Positions 8,851-17,448 are shown, counted from the first letter of the stretch. The stretch: 17,500 nt of DNA from Trachelipus rathkii (GCA_015478945.1 JABUQX010039009.1:1-17500); one strand, 5' to 3'. The notes: a model not told the origin generated them from the letters alone. A program made the numbers and translations.

Positions 8851-9066
8851 TAAAAATAATATATTATTTATATATATATAATAGTATAGATTCATATATA
8901 TATATACGTATATAATATTATATATATATTATAAATATTATATATATATATATATATTATAATATACGTAATATATTAATATGATATCATATATATTATA
9001 TATATATAAATATATATTATTATATATATATATATATATATATAATATAATATGTATATACTACTA
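8851..9066. repeat. (TA)n array
   Basis: Alternating TA with ATTATA and ACGTA interruptions, directly continuing from the TAA tract. Confidence 0.93.
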
Positions 9067-9356
9067 TAGATTATTCAGTGAAAATTTATTCTTAAGGCTC
9101 TTGTGAGAGAGAGGTTTGCGGTGAAAAAATTAAAAGAGGAAGGATTTTTTTTTATATCGTTTATTTTCCAAAACTTGAGTTGAGACAGGCCCTGCAACGA
9201 TTTTCCCTATTTAGTTAATGTTAAATCATTTAAAACATTCTCAAAATATTTCGTTCAGTATCGTATCCCGATGAGATACGTTTTAAGGGAACGTTGTCAT
9301 TATAATTGCAACGCGAGGAAAATCGAAGCCTTATATTTACTTCTTTAATCTCGTTA
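9067..9356. other. Unique intergenic sequence, nothing recognised
   Basis: No coding frame, repeat or RNA gene seen. GAGAGAGAGG occurs near 9105. Confidence 0.5.
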
Positions 9357-9704
9357 TTATATATATATACTAATATTATATATATATATATAATATATAC
9401 GTTATATGATATATATAATATATATAAATATATAAATATATAATATATTATATATAATATATATATACTATAGTATACTATCCTATGAGTTAAAAATGAA
9501 ATTATTAGAAATAATTAAAAAACAAGCAAAGTATCGTTGATATAGGAAAAAAAAAGTGGTCGTTGCACAAACATGCAAAGGCAAGAGCCGCCACTGATAT
9601 ATATATATAATATATAATATATATATAGATAATATATATATAATAAATATATATATATATATATAATATATATCATATATATATATACTATATAATATAT
9701 TACT

Positions 9705-9742
<38 letters not shown>

Positions 9743-10012
9743 CGTATATTATATATATAACGCAGATAATTTTTTTCGTTTTTTTTTTATTCAAGATTAT
9801 ATAAATATAAAATATACTAAACAGATTAAATTATATACATACCCATCAATACTATTGGGAAATATATATATATAATAATATAATTTTCTCCCCCCTGCGC
9901 TTTAACCCTCCGACCGTCCTTGCCTATTATATATATATATATAGATATATATATAATATAATATATCTATATATATATATATATATATTATTATATATTA
10001 TATACTTAGCTT
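9357..10012. repeat. Series of (TA)n arrays with short unique islands
   Basis: TA arrays at about 9357-9480, 9597-9765 and 9926-10012, separated by unique islands of about 115 and 160 bases. The second island has a short TA run near 9861-9880 and then a C-rich piece near 9889-9900. The open frame 9483-9794 (- strand) encodes mainly Tyr/Ile from the TA array and is not a gene. Confidence 0.9.
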
Positions 10013-10021
10013 CAATAAAGG

Positions 10022-11553
10022 TTCAAGGGTTCCAATATTTGTTCCGGGCTAGCCAATTTCAACCTGCCAAAGATGGACAAAAAATTCTTAATTTTTTTCT
10101 GCCAATTCTGATGGGAAAAGAAGCCAAACTGTAGCTTTTTCTGAACTCTTAAACGTCGTTTTCGAGTGTTTTTCTCGTGTCTGTAGCATCTTACGATTTT
10201 TTCATTTCTCCAAACCTATGTGTTTGACATTTTTGGCTTCAACTTCTACAATTCTTTCGAAATGACTTCAACCTTGAAATATGCATAGATGGGTCCATTT
10301 ACCTACAAAATGCACGGAGAAGTTTTTTGATTTTTTTTAAAAATTTGTGCTTTGCAATGTCAAAATTCAAAGTCCACTTTTTTTTTTTTGGTTTTTAAAT
10401 GTAATTGCGATAACTTTTTTTCTTCTCATGTGATCTGAATGAAATTTCAGAGCATATGTAGTGGAATATTTTGGGAAAATTTTTAATTTGTTCTTTGAGT
10501 ATACAGAAAAATTTTCTTCCTAAGTAAAAAAGATGCATCCCATCCGAGCTATATAAGCTCCGAAATTTTGATGTTCATGGTATAAAGTAAAAAAAATAAA
10601 TATCCACTTTTCCCAAAAAAAAACATTTTTTTGAAAAGTTGATAATATTTGTAAATATCGCTTAGATTTGAATTCAGTGTATAGCTTTTCTGAAAGATTT
10701 TCTAAGTTGCTAATAAAAATTTCTTAGTTCAGAAAAGTTAAGTTAAGTAAAGTTTTTCAAGAAAATTCTTCAGAAACTTGCCACTAAACAATTTTCTTAA
10801 AAACCTAACTTAATTTTCTGACTTGAAACTTTTTTTCAGAAAATATACACTGATTCAATTATAGAATAAGGCCGAAATATTGATATATCTTTTCTACTTG
10901 TCCGATCAACATAAATTTAGGGCTTGTATAGCCGGGAAAGTTACATCTTTTTACTTTAATCTTTTTAATTGTTTTGTATAATTGAAAAATAAAATTTCAA
11001 AATTCTCAAAAAAAATTTGTTTAAAAGAATTTGTTCCAGAACAATCACAACCTACTGGATATACAAGAAAATATCAAATAAAAATGGTGCATCTTCCAAG
11101 ACGTGCATAGTGTTTTCTCTGCTGACAATCTTTCATTCCAGAATCGCAGGAGCATAGAAAGAAAGTATCCGCAATTTTTTCATTTAAAAACTAAATGAAG
11201 TGGGTTTTGAATTTGACATGCTGAGCACAATTTTATAAAAATCAAAAAAATATGTCTGTGCATTTTGTAGGTAACTGGACATTCAAAGTATAGTTCAAGT
11301 ATGAAGCTCATTCGAAATAAATGTAAAAGTGAATAGGCAGCATGTCCAAAAATATAGGTTGTGAAAGAAATGAAATTTGAAAGAATGACTAACAACAAAG
11401 AAAAATCACTCGAAAACGACGTTTAGTGGTCAGAAAAAGCTACAGTTTGTTTTTTTCCTATCAAAATTGAGTGAAAATTAAGAATTTTATGGTCCATTTT
11501 TAAGGGGTGTGAAATTGGGCTCCAGTCCGGAAAGCAAATATAAAAACATTGAA
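10022..11553. mobile_element. 1.5-kb near-complete palindrome (foldback-like element)
   Basis: The left half (10022 to about 10767) and the reverse complement of the right half (about 10790-11553) align over almost their full length. Anchors: AAACGTCGTTTTCGAGTG at 10151-10168 pairs perfectly with 11407-11424; ACCTACAAAATGCAC at 10301-10315 with 11258-11272; AACTGTAGCTTTTTCTGA near 10128 with its complement near 11431-11449; CAGTGTATA near 10675 with TATACACTG near 10844. AAGAAAATT (10759-10767) faces AATTTTCTT (10790-10798) around a 22-base centre. Arms differ by substitutions and indels; identity by eye is around 70-75%. No transposase or other protein is encoded, and the small - strand frame at 11180-11398 lies in the right arm. 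The class is unknown; foldback-like DNA transposon or palindromic non-autonomous element are the main options. Confidence 0.88.
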
Positions 11554-11794
11554 GTAATGTAACAATTAATAGTAATTTAATAAAACTATTAGGTAATAAT
11601 CTAAATCAAATATAAAAATTTCTCTAATTTCCTTCAACAAAATGATTGATAAATTCCTTCGTTTATATTGGTGCAGCTACGAGAACACGTCATTTTAAAG
11701 TAGTTCTGTTAGGCTTCTTCTCTGTAGAGTTGAAAAAGTATGTTTTTGAGCCTTTTCAGAGTAGAGAAATATTTTTTTGAAGTTCACGTATTAT
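11554..11794. other. AT-rich sequence, possible hAT 3' piece on - strand
   Basis: No complete frame. On the - strand, 11716-11770 (TCTGAAAAGGCTCAA and following) resembles the C-terminal coding stretch of the hAT relic at 13490-13530 over about 35 bases. This is weak. Confidence 0.3.
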
Positions 11795-11940
11795 ATATTC
11801 TATTATAATTTATTATTTTATATATAGTATATATATATATATAATATATTATATCTATATATATATATATATATATAATATATATATACTATATATATAT
11901 ATAAATATATATATATATATTATATTATATATAATAGACA
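11795..11940. repeat. (TA)n array
   Basis: Alternating TA with phase slips. It lies between a - strand coding-like relic (11953-12309) and a possible hAT tail (11716-11770), so it may have expanded inside a dead element. Confidence 0.93.
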
Positions 11941-11952
11941 TATGCACATTTT

Positions 11953-12309
11953 TCCCCTTAGGTCTGATTTTATAATATGATAGCAGAAAAAGCCTGTCAA
12001 TCGCGTAACTTCTGTTGGATGGTATAGCAAGTCGAGCTTTCGACTAAGCTCTTCAATATCAGAAGCTTTTCATACTCATCTTCTGAGATCTCTGAAAAAT
12101 GACTTGAGAAGGTCAGTAATGGGGGATAGGCTGTAAGCTGCATCACTTAACAATATGTTCAGAGTTTCCTTGTCTGTCTTTCGTAACTTCCTGCAACCCT
12201 TTAATACAAATGACCAATATTGCAAAGTGTAGAGCTAAGCTTTTGTTGTTGAGTCTTTAGTTAGGCTTACCCTGTAGATAAGATCAATATAAACAGTTTT
12301 TTTATTTCT
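11953..12309 (-). pseudogene. Degenerate - strand ORF, family not recognised
   Basis: One - strand frame runs about 119 codons from 12309 to 11953 with only three stops. In AT-rich DNA far more would be expected by chance. Codon use and residue mix look protein-like, for example DKETLNILLSDAAYSLSP, TDLLKSFF, EELSRKLDLLYHPTEV and RLTGFFCYH. The stops lie near 12238 and, two together, near 12075. I do not recognise the family. It lies downstream, in - strand sense, of a hAT-type terminus at 12666, so it could be the body of a hAT transposase, but no hAT motif is seen in it. A decayed host exon is the alternative. Confidence 0.5.
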
Positions 12310-12548
12310 TCAGCATCTTAAATATAGATGGTATAAGGTTGAAGGTTGAATTTATTAGAATATAATTCAAATTGAAACATAGGGCAGGATAAAAACTTCG
12401 AAAGTTGCTGGCCATTCGCAATTTTGAGATGTGGAATTCGCAACGTCAGTGAAGCTTGCATGAAGTGATTGAAGTCACCCACCTAGAAACACAATTCAAC
12501 AACTTGGTCAGGTCAAAATTTTCTGAACTCCAATCTACTATCTTGGAA
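12310..12548. other. Unique AT-rich sequence, nothing recognised
   Basis: No supported gene or repeat. An open frame starting at 12456 runs into the GACTCC repeat and is judged accidental. Confidence 0.5.
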
Positions 12549-12666
12549 AGTTACGCGACCCCGACTCGACTCCGACCTCTTGAAAATTACCGACTCCGAA
12601 TCCGACCCCGACTCCACCCTTTTCAAAATTACCGACTCCGACTCCGACTCCGACTCCACAACCCTG
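12549..12666 (-). mobile_element. hAT-type terminal fragment with GACTCC repeats
   Basis: Irregular CCGACTCCGACTCC units are separated by AAAATTACCGACTCCG linkers and end in CCGACTCCACAACCCTG at 12650-12666. Read on the - strand this end is CAGGGTTGTGGAGTCGG, the same terminus as the complete miniature element at 14116-14359. No opposite terminus is visible on the left, so this is a truncated copy or the 5' end of a larger element whose body lies to the left. Confidence 0.75.
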
Positions 12667-13264
12667 GTTGCTAGGGCGGCCTCTAAGAAACTGGGAGTTC
12701 TGTTTAGGCTGCGTGACTTTTTTTCCTCTTCTCAAGTTTGCTCCAGCTATACAATGGCCTTATCCGCCTTGTATGAAGTACTGCTCTCATATATTGGGGG
12801 GGCTTCTGGTTTCACCCGCTTTTGGATAGGTTCGAGTCAAAGGCCAAAAGGCTTATAAACTGTTCAGCACTTTCCAGTTCACTTGAACCTCTATCTTTGC
12901 GCGGCGATGTTGGTGCTTATCTCTTTCTATAGGTACCGCAGCGGCCAGTGCTCGAGGGAACTATCACTCGCGTACTCGCCCCCTTAACGACGCCCTCGTA
13001 GCACAAGGGTGCTGTGTCGGCGATGAGTTTTGTGTTGATATTGGTAACTTCCCAGGCTTTTCGTGTGGTGCTTCCATTCTTTCCCTGCACGTCTGTTCTG
13101 TGGATTCTCTTCCATCTTCTGTGTTTCTGCTGAATTTTTAATCTCTTTCACTTAAAGCCTGCGTCTGTGCTCTCTGCTTATGCTGCGTAGTTTGCGTTAG
13201 TTATGAATAAATTTTGAGTGTGCAACACCCCCTCCTTGAATAGGCTCTGCCACGTGTGGTGTGA
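12667..13264. other. GC-richer unique stretch with TATAAA and AATAAA
   Basis: More balanced in GC than its surroundings. TATAAA lies at 12854-12859 and AATAAA at 13206-13211, about 350 bases apart, with no long open frame between. This could be an LTR fragment, a short noncoding transcript or coincidence. GACGCCCTCGTAGCACAAGG followed by GTGCTGTGTCGGCG (12989-13023) can form a weak hairpin. No product could be assigned. Confidence 0.3.
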
Positions 13265-13372
13265 AAATATACTATATACTACAGTAATATATATATAATA
13301 TATAATATATAATATAATATATATATTATATATATATAATATAATATAATATATATATATATAATATATATT
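13265..13372. repeat. (TA)n array
   Basis: Alternating TA with TAATA slips. Confidence 0.92.
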
Positions 13373-13451
13373 ACCTGTCTTACCGGATTGAGGGACGTAG
13401 ACCCAACCTCTTTCTCCAGCCTCAACCCATTTTGGAAAAGGTTATATATTA

Positions 13452-13690
13452 ATGCTTGAAATTAATAATTCTCAAATAATGTTTAAAAAACAAAGCCTTG
13501 AGCCTTTTTCAGGGGAGAGTTTGCTTCTCTTTCGTCGTAAATTGAGACTCTGCACAACTGAAAACGCACGCTCACCTAGCGACATTTGTTGAGGATTCTA
13601 AATTCCCCTGGGGGTTCTGAAGATGTGGAAACTTTACCAATTTGATCACGCCACCAATACAAGTGGATTTTATCTGATTACAAAATTTTC
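13452..13690 (-). pseudogene. hAT transposase C-terminal dimerisation domain relic
   Basis: hAT transposases cut and paste DNA transposons, and the C-terminal segment mediates dimerisation. On the - strand, YWWRDQIGK (13659-13633) is followed, after a frameshift, by FPHLQNPQ (from 13631), then CVFS, ESQFTTKEKQTL and KALFFKHYLRII, all in one frame to 13452 with two internal stops. The order W-W, F-P-x-L, F-S, K/R-x-x-L, L-x-F-x-K-x-Y-L is the signature of the hAT C-terminal region. Only the last 75 or so codons are seen, and the upstream catalytic part is missing. A hAT-type miniature element lies about 430 bases upstream in the - strand sense, which may be related. Confidence 0.72.
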
Positions 13691-13773
13691 TCTTTTGATA
13701 TTCTTCGATCAATGGAAGTCAAAAGAACGTTCACGGATTCAGCAATGGTTTCGCTAACAGATGGTAATTGTGT

Positions 13774-13823
<50 letters not shown>

Positions 13824-13912
13824 GTCTCTCTCTCTCTCGTCTCTCTACTCTCTCTCTGTCTTTTCTCTCTCTCTCGGCTCTCTTCTCGTCTCCTCTCTCT
13901 CTCTCTCTCTAT
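13774..13912 (+). repeat. (CT)n array
   Basis: Imperfect CT dinucleotide repeat with TCTCG and TCTT interruptions, preceded by GTGTGTGT and followed immediately by a TA array. The long Ser/Leu open frames here (13712-14108, three frames) are by-products of the repeat. Confidence 0.95.
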
Positions 13913-13981
13913 TAATATATATACTATATATATATATAATATATATATATATAATACTATCTATATTATATATACTATATA

Positions 13982-14018
<37 letters not shown>

Positions 14019-14042
14019 AATAATAATATATATATATATATA

Positions 14043-14080
<38 letters not shown>

Positions 14081-14084
14081 GCCT
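13913..14084. repeat. (TA)n array
   Basis: TA repeat directly joined to the preceding CT array. It has slips to TAATA and ACTATA. Confidence 0.94.
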
Positions 14085-14107
14085 ATATCTACTGTGCATA
14101 TAAGGTA

Positions 14108-14115
14108 GTGCACAT
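14108..14115 (+). repeat. Target-site duplication, left copy
   Basis: GTGCACAT, matched by GTGCACAC at 14360-14367 across the hAT-type element (7 of 8 bases). Confidence 0.7.
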
Positions 14116-14359
14116 AAGGGTTCTGGAGTCGGAGTCGGAGAGTTGGTAGTTTTGAAGAGAGTGGAGTCGGAGTCGAGTCGGCAATTTGTGAAAAGGTGTG
14201 AGTCGGAGTCCGGTAATTTTGAGAGCGTGGATCGGAGTCGGAGTCAAGTCGGTAATATTTTCAAGAGGGTGGATTCGGAGTCCGGAGTTTGGAGCGGTAA
14301 TTTTTGAAAGGTGGAGTGGAGTCGAGTTGGAAAATTTTTGAACCGACTCCACAACCCTG
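14116..14359. mobile_element. hAT-type miniature element (MITE) of GTCGGA repeats
   Basis: The left end is AAGGGTTCTGGAGTCGG (14116-14132). The right end, reverse complemented, is CAGGGTTGTGGAGTCGG (14359-14343), so the 17-base terminal inverted repeats match at 15 positions. The flanks are GTGCACAT (14108-14115) and GTGCACAC (14360-14367), an 8-base direct repeat with one mismatch. CAGGG-type ends and 8-bp target duplications define hAT elements. The 244-bp body has several units of GGAGTCGGAGTCGG plus a linker of the type GGTAATTTTGAAAAGGTG, with a period of roughly 40-50 bases. It has no coding capacity and would depend on a transposase made elsewhere. Confidence 0.83.
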
Positions 14360-14367
14360 GTGCACAC
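14360..14367 (+). repeat. Target-site duplication, right copy
   Basis: GTGCACAC, partner of 14108-14115. It runs into a short CA repeat, so part of the match could be chance. Confidence 0.68.
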
Positions 14368-14448
14368 ACACGTTTCTCATACTTCATGGATGAATATCAT
14401 CCGCTATATGCAAAAAAAAATTCATGCGGTTGCGGATATCGCTACACA

Positions 14449-14472
14449 CTCTCTCTCTCTCTCTCTTCTCTA

Positions 14473-14505
<33 letters not shown>

Positions 14506-14603
14506 TATATTATATATATAAAATAATATATTATATTATATAAGTATATATATATATATATATATATAAATATATACTAATATTTAATATAATAATATAT
14601 TTA
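14449..14603. repeat. (CT)n joined to (TA)n array
   Basis: CT repeat at about 14449-14489 passes directly into TA at 14490, the same order as 13774-14084 on the other side of the hAT miniature element. Confidence 0.92.
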
Positions 14604-15299
14604 GTATTGCTGTGTACTTATAAATTAGGACAAATAGTTTCCAAAATACATGAATAAACAAAGCATTGAAAAGATAAATTTTGATAAGAAAATTGAAGTC
14701 CCGTTTGGATGTCAATCACGGACTTGATTTTAAACTTTGAGGATGTTAATGAGGAGACGAAAATGCAAGCGACAAGACACATACAATGAGGAATAAAAAG
14801 TCAGGGTGACAAGACAGAACACGAACAATGCAATTTCTATTGTCACGTAAATGATTGCCCTGCAATACAGACTCGTTTCTTTCTTAAATAAGGTTAATTA
14901 TGTTTAAAAATAAAAAAGATTGAAAACAGGGTTAGAATACTTCGGAAAGAGACAAAGAAAAGGGGAGGGGGGGGTTTGTGTATGAGTTGTTTGGTGTTTT
15001 TATTAATAGAATTAAAGGGGGTCTAGTTAAAATCCTTTAATCCCTATTATACGTTGTTTAAAAAATGGTGGAGGGCAAGAGAAAAACTAGTTTAACACAG
15101 ACACCACTTGAAAAATTCAAGTTATTTATTTTAATATCAATGAGAACGGCGATTTCGTGTCTTTTTATCTGCACAGATTAGAGTTTTGCCGGACCTAGTC
15201 TCGGAATCTGTCCGAGGAGGTTAGACATGTTTTTACTGGGTATCCAAATTTGGCATTGCAATTATATATTGAAAATTGTTCTTTAGAATTTAAGATATC
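14604..15299. other. Unique AT-rich sequence, nothing recognised
   Basis: No gene or mobile-element signature. A G-rich run occurs near 14960-14975 and a small hairpin CTCGGA-ATCTG-TCCGAG at 15200-15216. Confidence 0.5.
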
Positions 15300-15592
15300 A
15301 ATATATATATATATATGCATATATATATATATTATATATATATAATTTATATATATATATATAATAATAATATATATATATTATAAAGTTATATATATAT
15401 ATATATATTATTATATATATATAATATATATATATATATACTATATAATAGAATAAATATATATACTATATATATATATATATATAATAATATCTATATA
15501 TATATATATATATATATATAATTATATATATATATATATAATATATATATATATATAATATTATATATATATATATATATATATTATATATT
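15300..15592. repeat. (TA)n array
   Basis: About 290 bases of TA repeat with slips, ending directly at the inverted-repeat element that starts at 15597. Confidence 0.95.
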
Positions 15593-15596
15593 GTAA

Positions 15597-16217
15597 ACTA
15601 AAGAAGTTACCCGCATGATAGCTCGAAAACTAAGATAGGTACAAGAAACTATAACTATATGGAAATCAGCGCTATGATAATTTGTATGAAAAATGAAAAA
15701 AAATTATTTTTTTTTAATTTTTTTTTATATCCTTTTAAACTACGAAATAGGTACAAGAAAACTAAATAACATATTTAAGAAAGCGGTATGGAAAGTATGT
15801 TGAAAAAGATTATATTTTTTTAAACTAAATGGATACCCCAGGGTAAACCGCAAAGATGAAAAGTCCTGGTCTCTCGACTCCTGGGAACGACGGGTTCGTG
15901 GAACTATCCCCGCCCTCCAGGGAGGGTCTCCGCAACCCGCCTTGGTATTTGGGTGTCGCGGGGTTCCTCCGCCCATCCCCTACTGGTGGAAAACGTCCCC
16001 CCTCTCTGTCCTCCGCGGCTCGAGCCCCCTAAAAAATTTACAGGCTGATTCCACATATATGTTTTTAGATTTCTTCTACCTATCGTAGTTTTGGAATATA
16101 ATAAAAAAAAAAAAAAAAAAATTCATTTTTCATACAATTTCATACGCTGATTCATATATGTTATCAGTTTTCTGTACCTATCTTAGTTTGAGATATCATG
16201 CGGGTAACTTCTTTAGT
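15597..16217. mobile_element. 621-bp inverted-repeat element with GC-rich core
   Basis: The ends 15597-15620 and 16194-16217 are perfect inverted repeats of 24 bases, containing GAAGTTACCCGCATGATA. Similarity continues inward to about 15800 on the left and 16030 on the right, including ACTAAGATAGGTAC (15629-15642) and its complement near 16170-16185, and runs of A and T. Within each arm the motif ACTAxGATAGGTACAAGAAA and its flank occur twice (left: about 15628 and 15738), so the motif is present four times. The core (about 15835-16030) is strikingly GC-rich. TA arrays touch both ends, so a TA target is possible, but a target duplication cannot be seen inside TA repeats. No transposase is encoded. 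This is probably a non-autonomous DNA element. Confidence 0.88.
15835..16030. other. GC-rich core of the inverted-repeat element
   Basis: Abruptly GC-rich compared with AT-rich arms. It contains CCCTCCAGGGAGGG (15912-15925, 6-bp stem) and the perfect palindrome GGCTCGAGCC (16018-16027). A - strand open frame (15740-15976) crosses it but starts in the core and ends in the arm, and no family is recognised. Confidence 0.6.
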
Positions 16218-16221
16218 CTTG

Positions 16222-16224
<3 letters not shown>

Positions 16225-16266
<42 letters not shown>

Positions 16267-16292
16267 TATATGATATATATATACTATATAAA

Positions 16293-16347
<55 letters not shown>

Positions 16348-16382
16348 TACTAAATAGTATATATATATCAGTATATATATAG
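16225..16382. repeat. (TA)n array
   Basis: TA array starting eight bases after the right end of the inverted-repeat element. Confidence 0.94.
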
Positions 16383-16652
16383 GGATCCGTTATATTAGTT
16401 TTTTTTTTCATATATTGTTATTATATGACTATCAACAATAAATTTCAGTGCTGATAAGCAGGATAAAATTTTTTTAAATAAATACAAAAAGTAATTATTT
16501 AATAAAATTGTACTTTTTTAAGCATCGTAAGTTTAGCAGTTACCGAAAGAATGAGAAGATACCTTAATATTTTCTGAAATGCAAAAAACTTATTTAGAAA
16601 AAACCCTAAAACAAGAGAAAAAAAAGTTAAGGCAAAGAGATCCATCTAGGGT
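16383..16652. other. Unique AT-rich sequence, nothing recognised
   Basis: No coding frame or repeat seen. Confidence 0.5.
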
Positions 16653-16726
16653 AGGCATAAGGTTACTGCATCGTCGATCCATATAGGTTAGGTAAATGTT
16701 TACTGCATCATCGATCCATATAAGTT
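16653..16726 (+). repeat. 37-bp tandem repeat, two copies
   Basis: Units 16653-16689 and 16690-16726 share TACTGCATC, CGATCCATATA and a GTTAGG boundary, with a few substitutions. Partial similarity (GATCCAT, then TAGG) precedes the first unit at about 16640, and AGGTTTTGGCTTAGG follows. Confidence 0.8.
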
Positions 16727-17222
16727 AGGTTTTGGCTTAGGACCACAGTATATATATTACCAGTAGGTCAGATAGATAGGAATATTGTCGGGCAATTTCT
16801 GATATGCCCTTTTAGAATTGAAAATAAATTCATGTACTATTTATGACGTTTTCGAGCATAAAGTAATCCAGCAATATTTTAAAAACAAATATTGGTCATT
16901 TTCCTTAAAAAAAAAAAAAATTACCACTATAAATACTAAAAATATATATGATCTTAGAAATAAGTTTTGCTAAATACAAAGCAATTTAAATGTTTTTATT
17001 TTTCGGAGAATATTTTTGACGGGAAAGGTACACTGCACTGCACTGTGTGCATATACACAAGGTGGTCCGAAAATTATAACATTGGGTTGAAGTACTAATA
17101 ATATATCTACTATGTTAAGACCTAGTTATAATAAGTTTTGTAAGAAGTCAAACTCTGAAAATGTCCGAACTTCTACGGACGAAAGGGTTTATTTAGCAAA
17201 TACTAAATATAAATGCTTCTAA
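16727..17222. other. Unique AT-rich sequence with A-run
   Basis: No gene supported. An A-run lies at about 16907-16920. GCACTGCACTGCACTGTG-type repetition occurs near 17031-17048, and GGTGGTCCGAAAATTATAAC (17062-17081) is faintly like a mariner terminus but has no partner. Confidence 0.4.
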
Positions 17223-17384
17223 ATTTTTTTGGAAGATATTTTCAAGAAAGATATTGAGGAAATTAAATGGAAATTCAAAGATTATTTATTTAGAGAATTG
17301 GAAGAGAAATGTAAAACTTATATCAATACAAAAGATGACATAAAATTTCTAAATAGCAACATGGTCCTGTCCTGTTTCCTTTGA
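17223..17384 (+). other. Short open frame without ATG, 53 codons, unrecognised
   Basis: Between a TAA at 17220 and a TGA at 17382 the frame is open and encodes a highly charged helix-like peptide (KKDIEEIKWKFKDYLFREL, then EEKCKTYINTKDD). There is no ATG near its start. The composition resembles coding sequence more than the surrounding AT-rich DNA does, but the length is small. It could be an exon remnant, a piece of an element, or chance. Confidence 0.25.
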
Positions 17385-17448
17385 AAATGACATTAATTAG
17401 TGATAAATTTCAAATATAAAACATTGGTTTTAAAAATCCTAAATATTA

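Noticed and set aside
9483..9794. - strand frame rich in Tyr and Ile
   Set aside because: Translation of a TA array.
12826..12842. GGTTCGAGTC resembling a tRNA T-arm
   Set aside because: No matching acceptor, D or anticodon arm around it.
13712..14108. Several overlapping Ser/Leu and Tyr/Ile open frames
   Set aside because: They are translations of (CT)n and (TA)n repeats and appear in every frame.
15740..15976. - strand 78-codon frame across the GC-rich core
   Set aside because: GC-rich sequence lacks stops by chance; the frame crosses a core/arm boundary and no domain is recognised.
16196..16411. - strand frame rich in Tyr and Ile
   Set aside because: Translation of a TA array next to the inverted-repeat element.
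16653..16726. CRISPR-like short repeats
   Set aside because: Only two directly adjacent units without spacers, in a eukaryotic repeat-rich context.
17062..17081. Mariner-like terminal sequence
   Set aside because: No inverted partner found and the match is faint.
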